From NCBI RefSeq assembly GCF_000931935.2, contig NZ_AZAC01000014.1, positions 62,001 to 126,000 of the forward strand: 64,000 nt of DNA, given 5' to 3'. The stretch's first letter is position 1. Each line of letters starts with the position of its first letter. Below, one piece after another: positions 24,508-31,698 of the stretch. This DNA is from Dethiosulfatarculus sandiegensis (GTDB lineage: Bacteria; Desulfobacterota; Desulfarculia; Desulfarculales; Desulfarculaceae). A program made the translations under genes and the position numbers. The notes beneath the pieces are model-generated. The model did no database searches. It was given only the letters and a program-made list of their open reading frames with translations, and was not told where the DNA came from.

Positions 24508-24906
24508 GTGGATGACAAATGGAAGACCCTGGCCGGGGCTATGAGGGCCGAGATTGAGGCCATTCCCCGGGCCATGCTCCAGGACGACGCTGCTCGAGGG
24601 GCTGTATTGAGCCTTTTGTATCAGGCTGTGGCGCAGATGGGCCTTACGCCGGTGCTTTATTGGAAGCCGCCTCGCTCCACCCGGGAAAAAATAGACCTGG
24701 TGGGGGTTGATTCCGGCGGGGAAGTGCCCGAGGTCAAGATAGCCTTTGCCGTGGACCCCTTGGTGGAGCTGGCTAAGGTGAAGGCCATGGAATGGGTGGA
24801 ATGCCCTGACAAGATTGTGGTGACTTACTCCCCCAGGCAGGACAAGGTTAGCCAATCCACTTTTTTTCTCACTCCGGCTTTAGAACATATCAATCTGTTT
24901 GACTGA
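24508..24906 (+). CDS. conserved-looking hypothetical protein
   Basis: A 132-aa soluble protein starting at GTG 24508 behind GGGAGG. The N-terminal helix (WKTLAGAMRAEIEAIPRAML) is followed by an alpha/beta core. The stretch IDLVGVDSGGEVPEVKIAF contains D-x(n)-ExK, a pattern also seen in PD-(D/E)xK folds, but other support for a nuclease is missing. Probably co-transcribed with the rhodanese-like gene and closed by a terminator. I do not recognise it. Confidence 0.6.
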   Translation: MDDKWKTLAGAMRAEIEAIPRAMLQDDAARGAVLSLLYQAVAQMGLTPVLYWKPPRSTREKIDLVGVDSGGEVPEVKIAFAVDPLVELAKVKAMEWVECPDKIVVTYSPRQDKVSQSTFFLTPALEHINLFD

Positions 24907-24939
24907 TCAGGCCCTTTAAGGCTGGTTTAGCCAAAAAAA

Positions 24940-24973
24940 GCGCACACCCGAATAATAGGTGAGCGCTTTTTTT
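24940..24973 (+). terminator. intrinsic terminator
   Basis: GCGCaCACC pairs with GGTGaGCGC, flanked by A7 on the left and T7 on the right. It closes the rhodanese-like pair. Confidence 0.85.
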
Positions 24974-25325
24974 ATGGTTTTTTATGAAATATTTCACTTC
25001 TGCGGTCAACGGTCAGCTCCATGCCGCCTGATACTCAAAGCTGAAATCCGAAAAATTTGACCGGCTTATTTGCCTTGTAATACCATGCGCTCAAGACGGG
25101 GGACGAAACTACGGTTTTATGTTTAGTAATAGTAATAATAAGGTATGATGCAATTGCCGCCCAGGTCCGCTAAGGCGCGTATTTATAAGCTTAAAAAGAC
25201 CTCATGTCAGGATGAAGAGAAGATCCCGGATTCCACTTGATACAGGTAATTTACGGATTGCGAAACTGAAACCTTGAAACCGACCGAGTCTTGATAGTGA
25301 CTTTGATCCTTTGGAGGGGGGCAAG
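24974..25325. other. intergenic region without a supported gene
   Basis: About 350 bp, AT-rich at 25110-25150. It must hold the promoter of the DUF169 gene; no clear box, RNA or repeat is seen. Confidence 0.45.
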
Positions 25326-26033
25326 ATGGCTGATTCGAAAATTGTAAAAGAGAGTTTGGCCAGGTTTTTAAAAGCCACTTCATTTAATTATCCTGCAACC
25401 GCCTGGTATTTTTCAGCAGAGGGAATAGAAGACTCCTTTGTCTTTACCAAGGATAAATGGGTCTGTATGTTCATGTATTTCAAAATGGTGATTAAAAAGG
25501 GCCGGCGGATTCGGTTTTCAGGGGACTATGCCAAGGCTTGCACCGGCCCGGCGGAATATTTCGGTTTCCGAGATATTGTTGATGACGGCGGAAGTTTTAT
25601 CGCTGAAACCGAACGGTTCAAAAAAACGTGCAAACTGGCTTATGCGTATTACAAGGAGTCTTTGCAAAGCGTTCATCCCGCCAAGGAAAAATATTTGTAT
25701 CTGGAGAGAATTGAGGACCTTGATCCCCAAAGGGAAGTAGAGGTGGTTAATCTTTTTCCAGATCCGGTAAGTTTGGCCGACCTTGCGGTCTTGTCGAATT
25801 ACGACCGGGCGCAAAACCTGGATAATGTGATGGTGCCCTTTGCCTCAGGCTGCCAGTCTCTTTTTGCTTTTCCCTATAATGAAAAATTCCGGGAAAACCC
25901 CAAGAGCGTCATGGGTTTGATGGATCCGCTCGCCAGAAATTTTACGCCTCGGGATATGCTGGCTTTTTCAGTACCGGCAGATCGGTTTGTTGAAATGGCC
26001 CAAAACATCAAGGGTAGTTTTCTGGATAAGTAA
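25326..26033 (+). CDS. DUF169 family protein
   Basis: A 235-aa soluble protein. DUF169 marks: the central DRAQNLDNVMVPFASGCQSLFAFPY, then VMGLMDPLARNFTPRDMLAFSVPADRFVEMAQNI. The conserved cysteine in GCQS is present. DUF169 proteins are common in anaerobes; their function is not established. The start is ATG 25326 with GGAGGGGGG just upstream. It is followed by a composite hairpin repeat rather than by another gene. Confidence 0.88.
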   Translation: MADSKIVKESLARFLKATSFNYPATAWYFSAEGIEDSFVFTKDKWVCMFMYFKMVIKKGRRIRFSGDYAKACTGPAEYFGFRDIVDDGGSFIAETERFKKTCKLAYAYYKESLQSVHPAKEKYLYLERIEDLDPQREVEVVNLFPDPVSLADLAVLSNYDRAQNLDNVMVPFASGCQSLFAFPYNEKFRENPKSVMGLMDPLARNFTPRDMLAFSVPADRFVEMAQNIKGSFLDK

Positions 26034-26050
26034 CCAACGGCATAAAACGT

Positions 26051-26256
26051 TTTTTGCCAGGTGGCGTTTGCCAAAGCTCGGGAGGGCTTTAGCAGTTCAG
26101 GCTGTTTACAAACAGCCTGAACGCGGGCCATGGACACACCCCAAAAAAAATTTCGATTTTTCGGGGGCCCCTAATGACGGCCCGCCGAATTACGAGCCTT
26201 TCTTAGGATGAGTAATTCGAGCCACTTGGCAAAACCCAAGTTTTTGCCAAGTGGCC
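26051..26256. repeat. composite intergenic repeat, copy B
   Basis: Order: a 13-bp perfect hairpin (26095-26107 with 26110-26122), GCGGGCC (26123-26129), a single copy of the A-type unit (ACACCCC...CGATTTTT-CGGGGG), GGCCCGC (26179-26185), an 8-bp hairpin (26186-26193 with 26212-26219) and a 14-bp perfect hairpin (26221-26234 with 26242-26255). Imperfect direct copies of TTTTTGCCAxGTGGC lie at about 26051-26064 and 26241-26255. The core is shared with copy A (9498-9728), while the flanking hairpin arms are unrelated in sequence but still perfectly paired. Confidence 0.75.
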
Positions 26257-26313
26257 TCTGAGAAATTCCAGGAGGATTTTGTCAGTAAGCTAAACAGCCT
26301 CACATATTTTTTA

Positions 26314-27489
26314 TCAGGCTTGTTTCAGGCTGGAGTTTTCACTCTTTGCCCTTAGTGATACAGGTTTGCGGGTATAGATAAAAGCGCCTATCACAGCGGT
26401 GAAGGGGGCTACAGTAACCAGCCCAAAGCTACCCACCAGGGTTTTCAGCACTTCGGCCGCCACATATATCAGGTTGAAAAAGTTGGCCAGGGGAACGCCC
26501 TGGGCCATAAAGGCCATGAAAAGGGTTAGAAAGCCGCCTGAATAGGCCAAAAGCAGGGTGGTGGTCATGGTGCCCACCACAGCCCTGCCCACCCTGAGGC
26601 CGGAAAAGGCCAGTTGAGCGAATCCCATCTCCGGATTCTGGGCATGAACCTCGTCCAGGCTGGCCGCCACATCCATGGCCAGGTCCATAACTGCGCCCGA
26701 GGCGGCCAGAAACACCGCGGCCACATAGATGCGCATCAGGTCCAGGTGGCCAAAGCCCGAATAAAGCAGGGTCTCGGCAAAGGGCATCACCGCGCCATGC
26801 ACCTTGAATGCGGCGGTAAAGTAAAGAGCCAAAAGGCAACTCACCCCCACTCCGCAAAAGGCGCCCAAAAAGGCGGTAACCCCCTTTTGATTGATACCGG
26901 CTACCAGAAACACGATTACCGCGGTTAAAAGGCTTATTACAGCCAAGGAGATCAGAACCGGGTCCAGACCCTTGAGTAAAAGCGGCACCAGAAGCTTCCA
27001 AAGCATCAGGCCCGCAAAGACAAAGGAGAGCAAGGCCTTGAGCCCGGTGAACCCGCCAAAGGCAATCAACAGCAGGGCAAACAGCCCAAGGAGGATCAGC
27101 TCCAGGTCCAGGCGGTAGTGGTCCTGTGGATTTACAAAGACAACCCTGCCCTGATCATCTAAGGAAACCACCATGAGGGCCTTGTCGCCGGGGGTGAATA
27201 TCTTGTCCAGATCCATGCGCCCCTGGAGCTGATTGGACCCTTTCAGCACCTGGCCCTTCAATGGGCCGTCCAGGGCCTTGAGCACCAGATCCTGATAGCC
27301 TTTTTTGATTATTCCCATGCGCTGAAGCCCTGAGTTATCGGCCTTGAGCACCAGGCCCTGACATCGAATGGAGTCCTGATTGACCCTTTGATCAAATCCT
27401 GTGGGCAAACACAGGAGGATTGCGGATAAAACCAGCAAAAGGCCTGTGAGAAGAGCGTCTTTTTTCCAGGCGTGCTTTTTAAATTCCAC
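26314..27489 (-). CDS. YibE/F family membrane protein
   Basis: A 391-aa inner-membrane protein. One N-terminal helix and an extracytoplasmic beta domain (QDSIRCQGLVLKADN to FTPGDKALMVV) precede seven or eight transmembrane helices. The segment SGAVMDLAMDVAASLDEV and the following FSGLRVGRAVVGTMTTTLLLAYSGG are typical of YibE/F. Transport function is suggested by topology only. GTG 27489 was chosen (AAGG 6 nt upstream); an upstream GTG at 27558 lies at the foot of the hairpin 27557-27586 and has no ribosome site. It probably reads on from the alkaline phosphatase gene. Confidence 0.85.
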   Translation of the reverse strand: MEFKKHAWKKDALLTGLLLVLSAILLCLPTGFDQRVNQDSIRCQGLVLKADNSGLQRMGIIKKGYQDLVLKALDGPLKGQVLKGSNQLQGRMDLDKIFTPGDKALMVVSLDDQGRVVFVNPQDHYRLDLELILLGLFALLLIAFGGFTGLKALLSFVFAGLMLWKLLVPLLLKGLDPVLISLAVISLLTAVIVFLVAGINQKGVTAFLGAFCGVGVSCLLALYFTAAFKVHGAVMPFAETLLYSGFGHLDLMRIYVAAVFLAASGAVMDLAMDVAASLDEVHAQNPEMGFAQLAFSGLRVGRAVVGTMTTTLLLAYSGGFLTLFMAFMAQGVPLANFFNLIYVAAEVLKTLVGSFGLVTVAPFTAVIGAFIYTRKPVSLRAKSENSSLKQA

Positions 27490-27556
27490 GTTTGACCTTG
27501 CTGCTTTCGGCCGGGGCCTTTTAAAGGCGGGCTTGGGGAAATAACAAAGCAATTTC

Positions 27557-27586
27557 ACCGGACAAGGCCAAAAGGCCCTGTCCGGT
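27557..27586 (-). terminator. stem-loop between alkaline phosphatase and yibE/F
   Basis: ACCGGACAAGGCC (27557-27569) pairs with GGCCCTGTCCGGT (27574-27586). A T-rich but interrupted tract follows on the minus strand, so termination may be partial. Confidence 0.6.
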
Positions 27587-27608
27587 CGGCATATTCAGTA
27601 GGGTTGAT

Positions 27609-29129
27609 TTACCTGGCAGCAACCTTCAGGCCGGTTTGCCCGGCAGCATGGTAGTCGGCTTTGGCTTCCGCGCCCAAAAGACTCATGATTTTTTTGGCCA
27701 CGTCAGTATTGTCGTAGAATCCGTTAAAGATTTCAGCTCCCACACCCATGGCCGAAGTGGCGACAGGCAATGCGGTGTGTTTGTAGGAGGTCCAGCCCAG
27801 GCCGGCCTTGTTGTTCAGGATATGGGTGAGCTGAACCGCCAGGGGGTTGTAACCGCCATAGAGTAGGTATTCCTTGGGACTTTTGCTTTCTTGATCCTTC
27901 ATGGTCCGGTCAAAGGCCTCTTCCAGCATCTTGACCTCGTAAGGATTCAGAACCAGTTGGTCTTTTTTGGCGTCACCTTTGAATTTAAGGCCGAAATATT
28001 TGGTGACCAGCGGTTTCATATCGGCAAAGGAGCAGCTCTTGCCGCAGTTTTTCCGGAAGTCTTTAAGGATTTCATCGGTGAATTTCTGGAAGGAGACCTT
28101 TTGAGCGCCAAGCACCTCAAAGTGAGAGGCGTATTTGGTGCCGGCAAAGCCCAGGGTGAGGCCGCCGCACTCATGGTCGCCGGTGACGATAATGACTGTT
28201 TCCCGGGGATGCTTTGCAGCGAAGTTGATGGCCTGTTTGACCGCATTGTCAAAGGCCAGGGTGTCTTGGATAGAGGCTGCACCGTCGTTGGCGTGACAGG
28301 CCCAGTCGATCTTGCCGCCTTCCACCATCATGAAAAAGCCCTTGGGATTGTCCAGAAGCTCAATACCCTTGGCAGTGAATTCGGCCAGGGAGATGTCCTG
28401 ATCCCTTCTGTCCATGGCATAGGGCAGGGCCTTGCCGTCTTGCAACCAGGCATTGTAGGCCAGCACCTTGCCGTCGCCTTTTTTCAGCTTGTTAAAGGCC
28501 GACTTGTCTGTGACCACCTTGTAGCCGTTCTTTTGGGCCAGCTCAAGGGCATCACCCTGGGGAGCTTTGGACCTCTTGCCCCGGGGATCTTTCAGCCCGC
28601 CGCCGGCAAAATAGTCAAAATCGCTTTTGGCCAGGGCCATGTCGATTTCGTGGTACATCTTGCGGGTTTTTACATGGGCGTAAAAAGCCGCCGGGGTGGC
28701 GTGGTCAATGCTCACGCTGGAGACGATGCCTACCTTGCGCCCCTGCTCCTTGGCTATCTCGGCCACGCTTTTGAGCGGCTTGAACTGAGGGTCAACACCA
28801 ATGTAGTTGATATTGGTTTTCATGCCGCAGGCCAGGGCTGTGGCCGCAGCGGCCGAACCGGTGATGAAGCGGTCCGCGGCCTGGGTGCTGGTTATGCCCT
28901 GGGCCTTGAGGCTGTCAATGGCGAGTTTTTTGCCGGTAAAGGCTCGGGCTGCGGTGCGCTGGGGAATGCCCAGGCCGTCGCCGATAAAGTAGAAGACGTA
29001 TTTGGGGGATTTGCCTTGATAAAAGGCGGTTCCGGCCAGGACGGGCAGGGCGCTGGCCAGGACAAAAGCAAAAACAGCCAGGACTGTTAAGCCTTTTTTG
29101 AAACCTTTTCTGTTGAATAAAGACCTCAT
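27609..29129 (-). CDS. phoA: alkaline phosphatase, PhoA-type
   Basis: A 506-aa secreted metalloenzyme hydrolysing phosphate monoesters. Signal peptide residues 1-32 (ending ALPVLAG). Active-site elements: GDG (D51), S92 in ITGSAAAATA, D142-H143, VEGGKIDWACHAND (E270, D275, H279), TGDHE (D318-H319) and H451 in HTALPV. The residue before the nucleophile serine is Gly91 where E. coli PhoA has Asp101, so metal/Mg2+ coordination or rate may differ. ATG 29129 was chosen because it gives a normal signal peptide and follows AAGGAGG; a GTG at 29189 would add 20 residues. No Pho box was identified. Confidence 0.92.
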   Translation of the reverse strand: MRSLFNRKGFKKGLTVLAVFAFVLASALPVLAGTAFYQGKSPKYVFYFIGDGLGIPQRTAARAFTGKKLAIDSLKAQGITSTQAADRFITGSAAAATALACGMKTNINYIGVDPQFKPLKSVAEIAKEQGRKVGIVSSVSIDHATPAAFYAHVKTRKMYHEIDMALAKSDFDYFAGGGLKDPRGKRSKAPQGDALELAQKNGYKVVTDKSAFNKLKKGDGKVLAYNAWLQDGKALPYAMDRRDQDISLAEFTAKGIELLDNPKGFFMMVEGGKIDWACHANDGAASIQDTLAFDNAVKQAINFAAKHPRETVIIVTGDHECGGLTLGFAGTKYASHFEVLGAQKVSFQKFTDEILKDFRKNCGKSCSFADMKPLVTKYFGLKFKGDAKKDQLVLNPYEVKMLEEAFDRTMKDQESKSPKEYLLYGGYNPLAVQLTHILNNKAGLGWTSYKHTALPVATSAMGVGAEIFNGFYDNTDVAKKIMSLLGAEAKADYHAAGQTGLKVAAR

Positions 29130-29551
29130 AACCTTAAAAGCCTCCTTAACGGGGAAGATAAGTTTCGCTACCAAAACAAGACGCTTCACTTTAACGTTTT
29201 TTGGGGTGAAGGCAAATCCCCCAACCAGGTCAATTGGGTGTCTTAAATGTTACATTTCTAAGGCCAAATCCTTGCCCTACAACATCTAAAAAGTTTTTTC
29301 GTTATTGCAATTGAATAATCAGACCATGAAGAGGAATCTAAAAATAGACACCCTTCAATTTTATAGCAGAAAAGCTAAAGATAATACCGGTCAATTTTTT
29401 GTAGCTTTTTGTAACGTATTTTATTTGTTTGGAAGAATCTAGTTTGTTTTCAATCTTGAAACAGCCTGGGAGGCTTTGGGAAAAGGTATTGTTATGTAAT
29501 AAAATCGGTATAATAAAAGTAGTGTGTAACCTTTAAAGCAAGAGAAAGACC
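29130..29551. other. intergenic region with candidate -10 box
   Basis: About 420 bp, AT-rich. A perfect TATAAT at 29509-29514 lies 38 nt before the MsrP-like start, but no good -35 is seen at standard spacing. No RNA or gene is supported. Confidence 0.4.
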
Positions 29552-30259
29552 ATGCCCAACTATCCGATAAACAGGCGCTTTGTCCTAAAGGTGGCGGCCT
29601 TTGCCACTCTCTTGGCGGCCTTGCCTCAGGTGGTTTACGGCTTTTTCCTGAAGCGTTTCCCGGTGCGAACCGTGGAAAATAAAGGTTTTTCCTTTGATTC
29701 GTCTTCAGGCATCTACAAAGATCGGCAAGGCAGGGAAGCACCCTTTCAACTTGTTGTGAATGGTTTGGTGGAAAAACCTTTGCGGCTATCCTGGCGGGAG
29801 CTGAATGATCTGCCCCAAGTGGAGCAGGTAAATGACTTCCATTGCGTGGAAGGCTGGTCCGTGCCCGACCTTAAGTGGGGTGGGGTTAAACCCGGCTATC
29901 TTTTGGCTATGGCGGGGATTAAAAAGCAGGCGAGTCATGTTGTTTTTCACGCCTTGGGTGAGACCAGGCATAAGCCGGGCGGCCTTAAGTACTATGTGGA
30001 GTGCAATTCCATAGACGAATTGAAAGATCCTGCCAAGCAGATGCTCCTGGCTCACAGCTTAAACGGCTCTCCCTTGCCTTTGGAGCATGGTGCGCCTTTG
30101 CGTCTTATTTCTCCCTTTGACCTGGCTTACAAGTCGATCAAGTTTGTTTGGCGGCTGGAAGTGACGGACAGTGCGGTTGAGGGCTGGTGGACCAGGGCCA
30201 ACCCTATCTACCCATATGAGGCTCCGGTTCCTCCTGAGAGACTGCGCAAAAAGTCATAA
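29552..30259 (+). CDS. Tat-exported molybdopterin oxidoreductase (MsrP/sulfite-oxidase-like)
   Basis: A 235-aa protein with a twin-arginine N-terminus (NRRFVLK then a hydrophobic core to about residue 31), as needed to export a folded Mo enzyme. The molybdopterin domain shows FQLVVNGLVEKPLRLSWRELNDLP, the metal-ligand cysteine C98 in NDFHCVEGWSV, and the C-terminal LRLISPFDLAYKSIKFVWRLEV. MsrP (YedY) reduces methionine sulfoxide in periplasmic proteins; this protein is shorter than E. coli MsrP and no MsrQ heme partner is adjacent, so the substrate is open. Confidence 0.85.
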   Translation: MPNYPINRRFVLKVAAFATLLAALPQVVYGFFLKRFPVRTVENKGFSFDSSSGIYKDRQGREAPFQLVVNGLVEKPLRLSWRELNDLPQVEQVNDFHCVEGWSVPDLKWGGVKPGYLLAMAGIKKQASHVVFHALGETRHKPGGLKYYVECNSIDELKDPAKQMLLAHSLNGSPLPLEHGAPLRLISPFDLAYKSIKFVWRLEVTDSAVEGWWTRANPIYPYEAPVPPERLRKKS

Positions 30260-30506
30260 TTTCGCCAAAGTTTGGAAGTGTTTTTTATTGATTAAAATTT
30301 ATTGTCATATCGAGCTGTTAAGGCGTCTGTTAATCAAGGGGTCTAAAGTACGCTTAACTTTGCTTTAATTTTCCGGCAAGCCTTTAAGGCAAAAAATACT
30401 TTTTTCATGCTAATATATTCCTGGCTTTACTACTAGCCTGGTCAACGGCTAATAAAGCCGGAGTCCGCCTAAACCATAACCCCATTATCATGTCAGGGGA
30501 CCAGTT

Positions 30507-30995
30507 ATGTTAAGAAAAAGTCAGCCAGCAAAACCAGCTCCGGAACCTTCCTTCAAGCCTGCGGCTCAGGCCGCACCGCGAAAGAGCCCGGTGACCGTAA
30601 TCGGCCAGCATATCTCCATTCAAGGTGATATCAAGGGAAGTGAAGACCTGTTGATCGAAGGTAAGGTGAAAGGCAGTGTGGAACTCCCGCAACATCACTT
30701 GACTGTGGGGGCCAAGGGACAGGTGGAGGCCGCTATTCACGCTGATCGGGTGACCATCAGCGGCACCCTGGTGGGAAACATCGCCGCAAACGGCAAGGTG
30801 GAAATCACCAAGGAGGCGGATTTTACAGGCGAGATCAAGGCCGGGCGCATTTCTGTTGAGGACGGGGCCTATCTCAAGGCTGTTGTGGAACTCAAAAGGG
30901 ATTCCGGCTCCAGACCGGTGAGCGCTCCCAAACCGGTTGACACAGAGCCCAAGTTGGGCCTGGCCACGGGTGAGTCGGCCAAGGCGAAAAAGTAG
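30507..30995 (+). CDS. bactofilin
   Basis: A 162-aa cytoskeletal protein. A Pro/Ala-rich N-terminal tail (1-28) precedes a right-handed beta-helix core (about 29-130) with regular short repeats: TVIGQHISIQGDIKGSEDLLIEG style, then GKVKGSVE, DRVTISGTLVGNI, GKVEITKEADFTGEI. The C-terminal tail is disordered and charged. Bactofilins polymerise without nucleotide at the inner membrane and scaffold cell-wall or polar complexes. GGGGA precedes ATG 30507. The methyltransferase gene starts directly after its stop. Confidence 0.93.
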   Translation: MLRKSQPAKPAPEPSFKPAAQAAPRKSPVTVIGQHISIQGDIKGSEDLLIEGKVKGSVELPQHHLTVGAKGQVEAAIHADRVTISGTLVGNIAANGKVEITKEADFTGEIKAGRISVEDGAYLKAVVELKRDSGSRPVSAPKPVDTEPKLGLATGESAKAKK

Positions 30996-31616
30996 GTGGG
31001 CGCGCTTTCGGTCAATCCCACCCCGGGGCTGGAGGGGATAAGGCAAAGGGCCGAACCTGAGGAATACTTCAGTATGGCGCTTGAGCTTCTTGACCAGAAT
31101 CTGGGCAAATCACCCCAAGGCAGCGTTTTGGACGTGGGGCCTGTATGCGGCGAGAATATAAGCTATTTTGCTACCAGAGTGAAAAGGCTTTATCTGTGCG
31201 ACCTGTTTTTACGTCTTAAAATCGACCAGGAAAAGGAACTGCCGGTAGAGGCCCTGTGGAGACACTTGGATTATCCGGTCGAGGCCTTTGAGGGAATCCT
31301 GATATGGGATCTGGTTGATAGACTGGATGGAGAGCAGACTGAACGCTTGGTAGGGATTTTAGATCACCTTCTCAAGCCCGGCGGCATTGTGACGGTTTTT
31401 GCCTTGGGCCAGTCCGGTATAACCACGGAGGTGTATTCTTTTGCCCTTATGGGTGATTACCGGGTGCGCCCCAGACGGCAGCGTCATCTGGAGCTGCCCA
31501 GGGTTTTCCGGCAAAATAGAGAGATTCTGGACCTTTTTGATGCCTTTGTCCCGGTGAAATCTTTCCGTTACAGAAACGGCTTCAGGGAGTTTGTTTTTCG
31601 GAAAAACAAACTCTGA
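30996..31616 (+). CDS. SAM-dependent methyltransferase-like protein
   Basis: A 206-aa protein starting at GTG 30996, the base after the bactofilin stop, so it is translationally coupled. VLDVGPVCGENISYFA (about 44-59) is the SAM-binding motif I, followed by acidic LYLCDLF; ILIWDLVDRLD and HLLKPGGIVTVFA are motifs IV-V. The target is unknown. The coupling to bactofilin is notable and may mean a shared envelope or polarity function (inference). Confidence 0.78.
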   Translation: MGALSVNPTPGLEGIRQRAEPEEYFSMALELLDQNLGKSPQGSVLDVGPVCGENISYFATRVKRLYLCDLFLRLKIDQEKELPVEALWRHLDYPVEAFEGILIWDLVDRLDGEQTERLVGILDHLLKPGGIVTVFALGQSGITTEVYSFALMGDYRVRPRRQRHLELPRVFRQNREILDLFDAFVPVKSFRYRNGFREFVFRKNKL

Positions 31617-31663
31617 CGCCTTGAATTACCGGTGATTTTTTTGCCGGGGATGCAAACCGAAAA

Positions 31664-31697
31664 GCCGGAGAAGCTGTTAATGCTTCTCCGGCTTTTT
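31664..31697. terminator. bidirectional intrinsic terminator
   Basis: GCCGGAGAAG (31664-31673) pairs with CTTCTCCGGC (31683-31692), A run left and T5 right, between the convergent methyltransferase and pbpC genes. Confidence 0.88.
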
Positions 31698-31698
31698 A

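Noticed and set aside
27891..29090. 399-codon plus-strand open frame opposite the alkaline phosphatase gene
   Set aside because: A shadow of GC-rich coding DNA; the minus strand encodes a complete PhoA-type enzyme.
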